38,568 bases of DNA, taken from positions 1-38,568 of the IMG/VR virus record IMGVR_UViG_3300028283_000171. One strand, 5' to 3'. Source of the DNA: a virus. The position numbers and the translations under genes are program-made. The first letter of the stretch is position 1; every line of letters begins with the position of its first letter. This document shows, one piece after another, positions 22,471-31,255 of the stretch. The notes beneath the pieces are model-generated. The model was not told the origin of the DNA. It searched no databases and saw only the letters and a program-made list of their open reading frames with translations.

Positions 22471-25400
22471 TTAAAATTCATAAACTATGTATATTGGTCC
22501 AGACATCGCTGGTACTTGGAAAGCATATACGTTATATAATATTCCTGTCCAATTATTAACTAACCCACTTGACGCCATTTCTACATTTAAATAAGTTGTT
22601 GGAATCTTATTTACACCGTTAGCTTTAATAGATGATATTATACCGTAACTTGATGGGTGAGCAAAATAAACTAAATTATCAGTAGCTCCAATTGTGTAAG
22701 CGTAAGTTTTAATAGACGAATAAGTTTCGACCTTTTTAAGCATTGGTTCGTTATTTGGTGGCATTGTGTCTAAATAAAAATTACCAGCCGCACAATATAT
22801 TCTCATATTTCTATCTGTTAATATAGGAGGAACACTTGGTACTCTGTTACACGTTAAGAAAGGATATACCGCACTTACTTGTACAGTTAAATCTTTTATT
22901 TCAGATGGTGTACCACAACTTTCTATGGCAACAAAGTTAGGAGTCTCTTCAATTACAGGTGTATATGTATATGGTGATGAAGCGTTATTCGCTGACGTTA
23001 TACCTAATCCCCAAGTTAATCCAGTTGTAGACGAAGCAGTGAATGTAGTATTACCACTCCATAGTTGATTTGTTGGCACATTACCTTGTAGAATAGCGAC
23101 AGTAGTAACTATATCAGTTGTAGATGTACCAATCTGGTAAACAAGAGGATCTACACTGGATACAGATGATATAAATAATTTAACGTTAGCGTCATTAAGA
23201 TATAATGCGCTAAAGTATATGTTATTACTCCAACCTGTTCCAACAGAGTTAATAGCATATGATTGTCCTGTATAAGCTGTCCCCGGCGTTAATCCAGTCA
23301 ATATTAATGAAAAAGCACCAACACCACCTGTTGCGTAAGGCCATAATCCAATAGTGTTACCAGTTGTACCTCTTGCTGTTACAGTAGCATACCCATCACT
23401 TATAACTTCACTATTTATAGTAGCTCCTGTTATTGAAATATCTGAAACACTATTTATAACAACAGCAGGAAGAACAGCAGATAATGTTGAAAAATTAACA
23501 GAAGGCGTGTATGTTGTTCCTTCACTATTTGTGGCGTGAGCAAAAACGTAATAATTTCCACCCAAAGTTAATCCTGTTAATGTAGAAGTCCAAGAACCTG
23601 TACCAGTTCCACCGTTCCAATTTAATAAAGAAGGAATAGTAGTGCCTGAGTACTGAAGACCCCTTGATGTTACAGACGCACCACCGTCACTGACTATCTG
23701 ACTTGTTACGTCAGCATTAACAGTTCCAATATTACTTATTACAGGACTACTTACACTAAATGATGGTTTTGAAAAACCAGAAGCAGTTGTAAACTGTATA
23801 TCTGCGCTGTAATTTGTTCCTATTGAATTTGTAGCGTAAGCTCTTACGTAATAAGTAGTTAGGTTTGTTAGGCCAGTAATTGTTGAAGTCCATGAAGCTG
23901 AACCAGTTCCTTCGTACCAAATTGGAGAAGTTGGAGTAGGTGAAGTAGAATAAAGTAAACCTTTAGATGTTATTATAGCGTTTCCGTCGCTTGTAATAAC
24001 TCCTCCAAATATTCCAGTACTAGAACCTGATGATATAAATGATAAGGTTACAGTTGGTAAAGTCTGAATTGGTAATGTTGTAAAACCAGATACAGATGAA
24101 TAACCAGTTAAGCCGTATAAATTTGTGGCAGCAGCCATTAAATAATATGATGTGTTTAGAGTTAACCCAGTTAAATTCGTGTGCCAATTGGTTGTTCCAG
24201 TTGCTGACCAGAATGGATCACTTATAGTTGGTGGATTTAATGTAGATATATATAAACCTTCCGATACTATTGGCGAATTACCATTAGATAATAATAAATT
24301 AGACACGTTGGCGTGATATGTTCCAAAAGATAAAACACTACTTATTTGAACAGTGGGTGTAACAGGTAAAGGTAGAGTGGCTACAGATTTCACAGGTCCG
24401 TAAGCTGTGGTAGAACCACTATATAATGTGTTTATGGCGTAAGCTCTAAAATAATAAGTTGTATTAAATGTTAATCCAGTTAAATAAACAATATATGGTC
24501 CAAGACTATAAGGATAAGGACCAAATGGTTGAACAGTGTTTCCAGTTGTTGGATCGTTATAAGGATCAGTTGACCAAACGACTCCTAACTCGTCTACTCC
24601 GTGTTCAGGATCAGTTAAAGAACCGTCGTTGTCTATCAAATTACACAACACATCTATACTATTATATGTAGTAGGGCTATTCCATCCAATTGTATCCAGA
24701 ACTGGAGCGTAAGGATATAAGGTTGATATACTATTACCAATACCATATGTTACACCACAAATATTTTCAGCGAAAGCGTTATAAGAATACATTTGATTAT
24801 GTGTTAATCCAGTTAAATCAAGAGTGTAAGAACCAATAGTGCCTGGTTCTGGTGTAAATACAACAACACTATCGGCAATGGTTGGAGCAGATATTCCAAT
24901 TTTATAAACTATACCTCTTGTTAATATTGTACAATATCCTCTATCTATAACAGAAGCGTCGACTGTTATTTTATGTGATGTGGCAGAAGCACTATTTGTA
25001 GTTACTGTAGCGCCTGTATAAACAGCAGTAGATGTGAAAAAAGAATAAGGTTCACCGTAAGAAGTTCCTTGAACGTTAGTAGCGTAAGCTTTATAATAAT
25101 ACCACGATTCAGGAGTCAAACCTGTAATATTACTTGAAAAAGGGCCAACTCCCGATGTATATGTCGAAGCTTGCACACAAATATTTTGTACAAAAGATGA
25201 AGTTGACCAACATATGCCTCTACCAGTTATATTTGTGCCTCCGTCACTAGTTATTTCTCCTGGTAAAATAGCAGATGTACTGGTGTGTGTTTCATTTAAT
25301 TTAGTTACAACAACTGGTTTTCTTGGTACTCCACCGTTAGAATAATTTTCTGGATCGTAAAGTTTTAAAATAAATTTGTGTTGTTCGTCCTGCATCAAGA

Positions 25401-27126
25401 AAGCAGTAACGTTACTAATTATACCAATATCTTGACTTATAAAATCAGCGTATCCGTTACAGATATTTCTTTTCATATCTTCGTCTCTAACCCTAAAATA
25501 ATCAGTATTACTTGGAGTTTCGTCGTTAATATAAACGTCATATAATATATCAGATATATCTTTTAATGTATATATGGTTTCTATTCCAGATATAGTCAAT
25601 CCAGAATTTGATTTATAAGTTTCTATTACAAAGTAATCATCTGGTAACAAATCAACTATCAATGTCTTATATTTACCTGTACTGTTTGTAATATTAACGT
25701 AAGTGTGATTTTTAAAATAATTCACAGTACTAGGAGTATATGGCTTTATCTTAATAAGAGTACCTTTAGTATCACCGTAAGTATCCGGATATACAATTGG
25801 GTTCCAAGACGTTAAATTTCTACCGTCGTAATATTCAGTTGAAAATTCGACAGCGTTCATTGGATAGTTGATTAAAAATGAATATCCTGAGTTGAACAAA
25901 TATGAATTGATTTCATTTAAATGTTCGTATAATTGATATTTAATATAATGGTTATTAGTGTTAAATATTCTTTGTGTAGAGTTTATAACGAATTTAAGCC
26001 CGTCATAATCAAAATACATATTATTAGGATTTGGTATAGGATATAAGAAATCAGAAGAATCTATATCAAAATATTTTGCGTAAAATGATTCCAGCGTCAC
26101 TTCTTTTGTGTTTCCTGTTGTAGCAAACATTAAATTTGTAAGTGTATATGTTGAAGTGTTACCAGTATAATAATCATTTAAAATATTATCTGGAATATAA
26201 TCTGATATTACAATAAAAGTGGTTCCAGTTTCTTTAATAAATGTTTTTAATGATAAACTTGTATCGCCAGATATTTCTAACTTAACGTAATCGTAAACAC
26301 TAGCGTTGCTACAAAAAGTCGCTCCCGCTTCAACGTGTGTTTCGTAACCAAACCCATCTAAAGGAAAATTGTTATAATTATAAATTGTAGTGCCTGATAC
26401 TATTCCAGTGGAAGTATAATTACTTTCTACGTTATCAATGTTTATTAAATAACTACCACCGTGATATTGAATATCAACTGTTGTGCCAGTTTCAAATAGA
26501 AAACCTTCGTATAGTTCGTAATTCTTATTAACTGAAATTCTAGCCAATTCATAGTCAGTGAATATTATTTTTGGTAATATAGGACCAGTATCAAATAAAT
26601 CGTAATTAAAAAGACTCTTAACTATATAACCATGACCATCTAAAAAATATTTTCTTTCACCTTTTAATGGAAATCTATTACCTGAATTTTTAAGGTGAAA
26701 TTGTTTACCTTTATTACCACCTAACTTAACATATGCTTTATATCTCCATGTTTTACCTGTGGTAGCTAATTCATCTGATAGATTAAGAAACCCCCTTGAA
26801 TCTACAACGTAAATATCATTATCTACTGGATCTGTTTGATTAACAAGTAATACTCTATGACCAGTTCTTAAATACGCGCCGTCAATATCGTAATACCTTT
26901 TAGTTAAATCTAAATTGATGGTACTGCAAACATCTACTTGGTAAAGGTTTATCATGAAATTGTTGATTATATCAAATTCATTATACATACAGTATATACA
27001 ATAATTTGTACCAACCATCAGATTTTTATCGTAGATGTTATCTAGTTGGTTAACAAATTGATATGTTATACCTGAAAGACATTTTTGGTATTTGAAATAT
27101 GTATCGTTTATATTAAAAACTTTCAT
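22471..27126 (-). CDS. Large tail-fibre protein with seven FN3-like domains
   Basis: The 1551-aa protein is the largest in the window. Its N-terminal 600 residues should attach to the tail; residues 86-108 (LRTGHRVLLVNQTDP then IYVV) match a strand-rich module common in phage fibres. About 602-1304 hold seven FN3-like domains of the Bacteroidota type, each about 95-110 residues with an I-x-x-[KR]G-[ILV] start and LTGLT-x-x-x-x-Y-Y-x-x-A-x-A-x-N end. The last 250 residues (AVYPFL, HPSSYGII, PIYIVYEF) repeat the C-terminal module of the 363-aa fibre. It acts outside the cell in host recognition. It heads the fibre block after the 47-aa ORF. Confidence 0.88.
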   Translation of the reverse strand: MKVFNINDTYFKYQKCLSGITYQFVNQLDNIYDKNLMVGTNYCIYCMYNEFDIINNFMINLYQVDVCSTINLDLTKRYYDIDGAYLRTGHRVLLVNQTDPVDNDIYVVDSRGFLNLSDELATTGKTWRYKAYVKLGGNKGKQFHLKNSGNRFPLKGERKYFLDGHGYIVKSLFNYDLFDTGPILPKIIFTDYELARISVNKNYELYEGFLFETGTTVDIQYHGGSYLINIDNVESNYTSTGIVSGTTIYNYNNFPLDGFGYETHVEAGATFCSNASVYDYVKLEISGDTSLSLKTFIKETGTTFIVISDYIPDNILNDYYTGNTSTYTLTNLMFATTGNTKEVTLESFYAKYFDIDSSDFLYPIPNPNNMYFDYDGLKFVINSTQRIFNTNNHYIKYQLYEHLNEINSYLFNSGYSFLINYPMNAVEFSTEYYDGRNLTSWNPIVYPDTYGDTKGTLIKIKPYTPSTVNYFKNHTYVNITNSTGKYKTLIVDLLPDDYFVIETYKSNSGLTISGIETIYTLKDISDILYDVYINDETPSNTDYFRVRDEDMKRNICNGYADFISQDIGIISNVTAFLMQDEQHKFILKLYDPENYSNGGVPRKPVVVTKLNETHTSTSAILPGEITSDGGTNITGRGICWSTSSFVQNICVQASTYTSGVGPFSSNITGLTPESWYYYKAYATNVQGTSYGEPYSFFTSTAVYTGATVTTNSASATSHKITVDASVIDRGYCTILTRGIVYKIGISAPTIADSVVVFTPEPGTIGSYTLDLTGLTHNQMYSYNAFAENICGVTYGIGNSISTLYPYAPVLDTIGWNSPTTYNSIDVLCNLIDNDGSLTDPEHGVDELGVVWSTDPYNDPTTGNTVQPFGPYPYSLGPYIVYLTGLTFNTTYYFRAYAINTLYSGSTTAYGPVKSVATLPLPVTPTVQISSVLSFGTYHANVSNLLLSNGNSPIVSEGLYISTLNPPTISDPFWSATGTTNWHTNLTGLTLNTSYYLMAAATNLYGLTGYSSVSGFTTLPIQTLPTVTLSFISSGSSTGIFGGVITSDGNAIITSKGLLYSTSPTPTSPIWYEGTGSASWTSTITGLTNLTTYYVRAYATNSIGTNYSADIQFTTASGFSKPSFSVSSPVISNIGTVNADVTSQIVSDGGASVTSRGLQYSGTTIPSLLNWNGGTGTGSWTSTLTGLTLGGNYYVFAHATNSEGTTYTPSVNFSTLSAVLPAVVINSVSDISITGATINSEVISDGYATVTARGTTGNTIGLWPYATGGVGAFSLILTGLTPGTAYTGQSYAINSVGTGWSNNIYFSALYLNDANVKLFISSVSSVDPLVYQIGTSTTDIVTTVAILQGNVPTNQLWSGNTTFTASSTTGLTWGLGITSANNASSPYTYTPVIEETPNFVAIESCGTPSEIKDLTVQVSAVYPFLTCNRVPSVPPILTDRNMRIYCAAGNFYLDTMPPNNEPMLKKVETYSSIKTYAYTIGATDNLVYFAHPSSYGIISSIKANGVNKIPTTYLNVEMASSGLVNNWTGILYNVYAFQVPAMSGPIYIVYEF
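23215..25325 (-). repeat. Seven FN3-like domain repeats
   Basis: Seven consecutive beta-sandwich domains of about 95-110 residues share the motif LTGLT...YY..AYA.N. They are divergent in DNA, and several align better with domains in the neighbouring fibre genes than with each other, which suggests domain shuffling between the fibre genes. Confidence 0.85.
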
Positions 27127-27143
27127 TCATGTAATTATCTTTT

Positions 27144-27287
27144 TTAAGATGTTGTTCCAGATGTTGTTCCGCTTATAGTGGTTAAAACAGTAGTACCGTC
27201 TGAGTCTAGTATTAATGCTCTCTCTTTTTTAATCCAAGTATTTAATTCAAGTGACCAGAAAAACTCTTGATTCCAAGTATCTTTCAT
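27144..27287 (-). CDS. Small 47-aa ORF at head of fibre operon
   Basis: The 47-aa product begins MKDTWNQEFFWSLELNTWIK and ends in a Thr/Ser/Gly tail with the repeat SGTTSGTTS. The helix-then-flexible layout could be a docking peptide or fibre cap. No family is recognised. It is supported by its position: a late-promoter motif lies 23 bases before its ATG, and it sits 17 bases upstream of the 1551-aa fibre gene in the same direction. Confidence 0.65.
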   Translation of the reverse strand: MKDTWNQEFFWSLELNTWIKKERALILDSDGTTVLTTISGTTSGTTS

Positions 27288-27310
27288 TTAAGAAATTTAG
27301 GTTTTTGTTC

Positions 27311-27320
27311 TATATATAAA
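27311..27320 (-). promoter_or_regulatory. Putative late promoter TTTATATATA for the fibre operon
   Basis: Minus-strand TTTATATATA ends 23 bases before the 47-aa ORF. It shares a short divergent intergenic region with the motif serving the M16 gene. Confidence 0.6.
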
Positions 27321-27351
27321 AAAACTTTTATCAAAAAGTCAATCACAAAAA

Positions 27352-27361
27352 TAAATATATA
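27352..27361 (+). promoter_or_regulatory. Putative late promoter TAAATATATA for the M16 gene
   Basis: Plus-strand TAAATATATA ends 23 bases before the ATG of the M16 peptidase gene. It mirrors the minus-strand motif 31 bases away. Confidence 0.55.
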
Positions 27362-27384
27362 AGGTTGAAAAAAGAAAATGTATA

Positions 27385-28494
27385 ATGATTCTAAATATTG
27401 AGAGCCAAACAGAACTTTCAGGATTCTACGTAGTTTACAATCGAACTGTTATCAACGAAAAAGAAGGAATATACGGCATATCACATTTAATAGAACACTT
27501 GATGAGTCATAATTTCAATGATACTTTAGTAGAAGAGTTCCAAAATTCAGGGTTAGCTTGGAATGCGTACACTTCACCAACTAATATAGTATTCTATTTA
27601 AGTGGTTTAGATAAATACGTTACCAAATATAAATATAAGTTTTTAAATAAGTTATCAAAAATAAACATAGAACAAAAAGATTTCGAATTAGAGAAAACTG
27701 TTCTTCTCGAAGAGTACACGTCTATATTCAATATGCAAAGTCCTTCACATCTTTTAAATTTGTATAGAAAGAAATTGAACTCTTATAATTCAATAGGAAA
27801 AAAGAAAGATATAGAGAAAATAACATTAGATAATTGTAAAGAATATTTTAACATATATTATAGTAAACCTTCTAAAATTATCAATGTTTCCAAAAATAAT
27901 CCTTTTGTGTCTGATATAGAATTTAACGATTTTAAAAATGATTATTATTACAATTATACTAATGGTTCTAATAAAGATATCGATAAACATAAAAGTCTTT
28001 TAAATAAATCATCAATAATATACTTATCACCAGTAATAGAAGATAACTGGGCCACCGTGTTTTTTATAAATTATTTGTTATCAAATGGTATCAGTTCTCC
28101 TTTATATAAAAATATAAGAAAAAAAGCAGGATTGGCTTATTATATAAGATGTACAGTAGATAGATTAAGTGATTATTCTGGAATTAATATAATATCAACC
28201 GAAACAGATGACGATAAAGTTGATAAATTAATGTTACTTTTAGACGAAACTTTATCAGATTTAAGTTTCTTGACAAAATCTAAATTTGATCAGGTTAAAA
28301 ACTCAATAATTAATAAAATTGATACAGTAGATATAAACAGACATAGTAATGTTGAAACCTATATAAAACCAGAAACTTGGGCAATAGAGAATAATATTCA
28401 CGATATAACATTAGATAAAGTAATAGAAACTTATAAAAAATATTACAATGTTGATAACTTCTATAAAAGTGTAGATAAAAGAGAATTTATGTAA
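27385..28494 (+). CDS. M16-family zinc peptidase
   Basis: The 369-aa protein has the inverted zinc motif HLIEH at 34-38 (HxxEH) inside ISHLIEHLM, followed by the distal Glu in LEKTVLLEEY (102-111), as in pitrilysin/insulinase/MPP enzymes. The C-terminal half carries RKKAGLAYYIR, the Arg/Tyr site of the second M16 domain. At 369 residues it is one M16 A+B half-unit, like bacterial PqqL-type or MPP-beta-like peptidases, and may dimerise. No signal peptide is seen, so it would be cytoplasmic or packaged. Its promoter matches the late type, which hints at a role in assembly or lysis-phase host control. An earlier ATG at 27378 opens only a 7-codon frame. Confidence 0.85.
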   Translation: MILNIESQTELSGFYVVYNRTVINEKEGIYGISHLIEHLMSHNFNDTLVEEFQNSGLAWNAYTSPTNIVFYLSGLDKYVTKYKYKFLNKLSKINIEQKDFELEKTVLLEEYTSIFNMQSPSHLLNLYRKKLNSYNSIGKKKDIEKITLDNCKEYFNIYYSKPSKIINVSKNNPFVSDIEFNDFKNDYYYNYTNGSNKDIDKHKSLLNKSSIIYLSPVIEDNWATVFFINYLLSNGISSPLYKNIRKKAGLAYYIRCTVDRLSDYSGINIISTETDDDKVDKLMLLLDETLSDLSFLTKSKFDQVKNSIINKIDTVDINRHSNVETYIKPETWAIENNIHDITLDKVIETYKKYYNVDNFYKSVDKREFM

Positions 28495-28526
28495 AAATCT
28501 ACATATGGAAAAATCAGAAAAAAATA

Positions 28527-28536
28527 TAAATATATA
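28527..28536 (+). promoter_or_regulatory. Weak candidate promoter TAAATATATA
   Basis: The late-type decamer lies 108 bases before the ATG of the 51-aa ORF. The spacing is unlike the others, so its role is doubtful. Confidence 0.25.
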
Positions 28537-28644
28537 CACACAATTAACTAATAATAGGCTTTTTTTAATTCACTGATCTACAGGCTTCTAATTTTCTATT
28601 CAATTAAAAATTTAAACAAAATTAAAAAAAGAAGTTAAATAATA

Positions 28645-28800
28645 ATGGATAACAAAGAAAACAAAATCACTTTTGTATTGAGAAATTTCATAGATGAATT
28701 ATCAAAAGGATATGAAATGTCTGACGAAGAAAAAGAAGCCCTTGAGAGATTGGCTGAAGAAGAAACAACTAAATTATATAATCAAAAAGAAGTTGTATAA
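28645..28800 (+). CDS. Small 51-aa acidic helical protein
   Basis: The product begins MDNKENKITFVLRNFIDELS and continues as an acidic helix (MSDEEKEALERLAEEE). It is too short for confident family assignment; a helix-turn-helix-like regulator or antagonist protein is possible. It faces the broken LAGLIDADG gene and their 3' ends overlap by about 19 bases. Confidence 0.55.
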   Translation: MDNKENKITFVLRNFIDELSKGYEMSDEEKEALERLAEEETTKLYNQKEVV

Positions 28801-29720
28801 AATTTATCTTTTTTTCTTTCAATACTGATTGTAGAATTTTCATACAAGAAATCTCTGATTTTATTTACATTTAAGTTACCACAATAGGATAGCGTGTGGA
28901 TATTTCCTTTTTTATGTATTTTCACATTATTTAAATTAGCGTTATTTATTAATATTTTTTTGATATTCTTTTAAAAAATCATAGTTTCCAAGAATATACC
29001 AATTTTTTTGTTGTCCGTTATAAATAGATCCGTCACCGTCAAAGTATCCTCTCATAAAATGATGAATTAATTTTTGATTTATATTTGGAAATCGTAAAGT
29101 GAAAGTTTTATTCGGAAAACAACCGTGTTTTATCAAATCACTAACCATTTCCTTAGAAGTTATTCTAATTTGTGCTGAAAAAAATTCACCACCGAAAGAT
29201 CTCTCTTTTCTTATTTTTATTTTGTGAGGTAAATTAAAGTTAGATTTAAACAATTCTATATGATTTATATCTTTTTTAGATAATTTAATTGATACATGAT
29301 TACATTTATTATCATTAGATTTATAAATACAACCATCAGCATAAAGAAACCCCAACCAGTATGCCTTTTTTCGTTGTTTATCACATTGAAAATGTTTCTA
29401 TCAAAATCGTATATCTTATTACCTCTATTAATAATTTCGTAATTTTTTAAGATTGAAACAACTCTTCTATGACTTATCAAATATTTTTTTGATATCTCAT
29501 AAATTGGTATTTTGTTACCATATTCTTTTAATATAGATTGAATATCAATGTCTTTTGTTTTTATAAACGGTTCTCTATAAACACAATTTTCCATTAATAT
29601 CTTTTTAATATATCTTTTATCACATCCATATTTATCTGATAAATGTAACAATGTTACATTTCCTATATTACCTATATATTCTTTAATTAGTAATTTTTCA
29701 TCTATATACACTTTTTTCAT
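28782..29720 (-). pseudogene. LAGLIDADG homing endonuclease broken by two frameshifts
   Basis: Three pieces in different frames together make a complete LAGLIDADG enzyme. The N-terminal part (29720 to about 29362) holds helix-turn-helix-like segments. The middle part holds both dodecapeptide motifs, WLGFLYADGC and FMRGYFDGDGSI. The C-terminal part (about 28935 to 28782) ends KIRDFLYENSTISIERKK, typical for the family. The first break is at an A6 run (about 29367) where one more A restores the frame; the second is at an A7 run (about 28957) where one fewer A does. It is either a decayed selfish gene or two homopolymer sequencing errors. It lies between two plus-strand units. Confidence 0.8.
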
Positions 29721-29743
29721 TTTTTTATCTTATTTTTATTTAT

Positions 29744-29751
29744 TATCTTTG
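29744..29751 (+). promoter_or_regulatory. TATCTTTG box, Bacteroidota -7 type
   Basis: TATCTTTG matches the TAnnTTTG consensus of Bacteroidota primary sigma factors. It is about 90 bases before the cREC gene, which begins an early-looking cluster. No convincing -33 TTTG is present. Confidence 0.35.
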
Positions 29752-29822
29752 TATATATAAAAATAAATTTTCAGGATTTATCCGATGAACATAAAAATAT
29801 CAATATAAACAATATTCAAATA

Positions 29823-29832
29823 TTTATATATA
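29823..29832 (+). promoter_or_regulatory. TTTATATATA motif before the cREC gene
   Basis: This is the late-type decamer, but only 7 bases remain before the ATG, so it may be chance or give a very short leader. Confidence 0.3.
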
Positions 29833-29839
29833 AAATAAT

Positions 29840-30250
29840 ATGATAAACATATTCCTTGACGACATACGTCATCCATACGACGCCTATCCTTATACAAAGG
29901 ACACTAGATATTTACAGCTTAAATGGATTATTGTTAGATCATATAATGAATTCACGTCTTTGATAAAAAATTCATTAAAAATAGAAGGTGATGTGGGAAT
30001 CATAAGTTTCGATCACGATTTAGCAGACGAACACTATTTTAGTGATAATCAGCCGTGGTCGACTGAAAACTCTATTGATTATTTCTCATATAAAGAGAAG
30101 ACTGGTTACGAATGCGCTAAATGGTTATGTGATTATTGTTTGGATAACAATGTTAAATTACCAGAAACTTTAGTTCATTCCTTTAATCAAACAGGTTCGG
30201 CAAACATAAGACATTATATAAGAAATTTTAAAAAGCACACAGAATTATAA
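29840..30250 (+). CDS. cREC-type (cyclic-phosphate processing receiver-like) protein
   Basis: The 136-aa protein matches the receiver-like family often found in phages and linked to cyclic phosphate processing. It has FLDDIRHP at 5-12, W-I-I-V-R-S-Y-N-E-F near 29-38, ISFDHDLADEHY (55-66), KTGYECAKWLCDYC (86-99), and a late HSFNQTGSANI (113-123). The DD, DHD and HS positions would form the metal and phosphate site. It is likely a small enzyme acting on RNA ends or nucleotides. The start is fixed by the first strand, which begins at once. It heads a close-packed plus-strand cluster. Confidence 0.8.
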   Translation: MINIFLDDIRHPYDAYPYTKDTRYLQLKWIIVRSYNEFTSLIKNSLKIEGDVGIISFDHDLADEHYFSDNQPWSTENSIDYFSYKEKTGYECAKWLCDYCLDNNVKLPETLVHSFNQTGSANIRHYIRNFKKHTEL

Positions 30251-30266
30251 AAAATAATTAAACAAC

Positions 30267-30464
30267 ATGATGACAGTAGATGATTTTAAGTACCTAGTAG
30301 GTAGAACAATAGAAGCAGCAGTACCAGAACTTCCACCAAGATATTTCATTTTTGTAGCAGATGAAGACGGACAATCTTTTTATAGAACACAAGAATTTAA
30401 TCCATATAGAATTAATGTGTGGGTAAAAAGAGGAGTTATCAATAAAATTGACGGTGTAAACTAA
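30267..30464 (+). CDS. Small protein resembling I78/potato-inhibitor-I peptidase inhibitors
   Basis: The 65-aa protein has the layout of small serine-peptidase inhibitors: an N-terminal helix (VDDFKYLVGRTIEAAV), a loop with PPRYFIF, and a closing strand pair NPYRINVWVKRGVINKIDG (45-63). That pair resembles the R-[IVL]-N-V-x-V-x-x-x-G-x-I block of I78 and potato-I inhibitors. No cysteine or signal peptide is present, so the target would be intracellular. The similarity is modest and other small beta proteins are possible. It is 16 bases after the cREC gene. Confidence 0.5.
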   Translation: MMTVDDFKYLVGRTIEAAVPELPPRYFIFVADEDGQSFYRTQEFNPYRINVWVKRGVINKIDGVN

Positions 30465-30465
30465 T

Positions 30466-30666
30466 ATGATTATATTCAAGAAAGACGGTAAGTGCGTGAA
30501 TTTTAATAGTAACAACGACGGTCGTTGGGTACTATCTGATACTTTAGATTTAGAGATGGCTGAAGAAAACATTTACGAATTCGTAAATGAAATAGCCTGT
30601 GATCTAAAGTGTGATGTAGATGATATTAGAGTAATAAATTTTTCTAAATATAAATTAAAAAATTAA
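30466..30666 (+). CDS. Small hypothetical protein
   Basis: The 66-aa protein begins MIIFKKDGKCVNFNSN and continues with an acidic helix (LEMAEENIYEFVNEIA). It has two cysteines but no metal pattern. It starts almost directly after the inhibitor-like gene and ends just before infC, so all are one transcript. Function unknown. Confidence 0.65.
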   Translation: MIIFKKDGKCVNFNSNNDGRWVLSDTLDLEMAEENIYEFVNEIACDLKCDVDDIRVINFSKYKLKN

Positions 30667-30686
30667 AAAACAAATTGAAGAAAATT

Positions 30687-31205
30687 ATGAGCAAAAAAGA
30701 AGCAACTGAAAGAATTAACAAGCACATCAGAGGTGTTAATGAAGTGAGAGTTGTTGGCGAAGGGATAGAATCACAAGTGGTTACTATTCACGAAGCATTG
30801 AGAATGGCTGAAGATAGAGAACTAGATTTAGTAGAAATTTCACCAAACGCCGTTCCACCTATTTGTAAAATTGTTGACTACGGAAAACTCTTATACGAAA
30901 GAAAACAAAAAGAGAAAATCCAAAAAGCAAACAACAAGAAAGTTAAAGTAAAAGAGTTAAGATTTACCTACAATACAGGGGATCACGATTTCAACTTTAA
31001 GTTGAAACACGCTACAGAATTTCTCAAAGAAGGAAACAAAGTGAAAGCTTTTGTATTCTTCTCGGGTAGAGAGTGTAACTATGTTGAAATGGGAAATATT
31101 CTTTTGTTAAAATTTGTTGACGCTTTAACAGAGTACGGTAAACCTGAAGCTCTTCCTAAAATGGAAGGAAGAAGACTGTGGGTTATGGTGTCTCCTAAAA
31201 AATAA
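30687..31205 (+). CDS. infC: Translation initiation factor IF-3
   Basis: The 172-aa protein is a complete IF-3. The N-domain has RINKHIR and the long block LDLVEISPNAVPPICKIVDY followed by GK..YE. A Lys-rich linker contains KVKVKELRF. The C-domain has DHDFNFKLKHATEFL, GNKVKAFVFFSGRE, then GNILLLKF and a final MEGRRLWVMVSPKK. It binds the 30S subunit and checks start codons. The sequence looks like a Bacteroidota host gene acquired by the phage, though codon use is as AT-rich as that of its neighbours. I start at the ATG; a TTG four codons earlier is less likely. It may favour phage mRNAs lacking Shine-Dalgarno sites. Confidence 0.96.
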   Translation: MSKKEATERINKHIRGVNEVRVVGEGIESQVVTIHEALRMAEDRELDLVEISPNAVPPICKIVDYGKLLYERKQKEKIQKANNKKVKVKELRFTYNTGDHDFNFKLKHATEFLKEGNKVKAFVFFSGRECNYVEMGNILLLKFVDALTEYGKPEALPKMEGRRLWVMVSPKK

Positions 31206-31255
31206 ACTTCTTCAATTTTTTTTGATATAAAGAGTTCAAAAAATAATGTAATATT

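Noticed and set aside
28505-28576. Possible 23-codon plus-strand ORF
   Set aside because: It overlaps the T/A motif, has no conserved look and ends at once.
29362-29370. Programmed -1 frameshift as the normal expression mode of the LAGLIDADG gene
   Set aside because: The A6 run is not in the canonical X-XXY-YYZ phase and a second, opposite shift is needed further on; decay or sequencing error is simpler.
30675-30686. TTG start for IF-3
   Set aside because: An ATG four codons later precedes the conserved RINKHIR block by the usual short distance.
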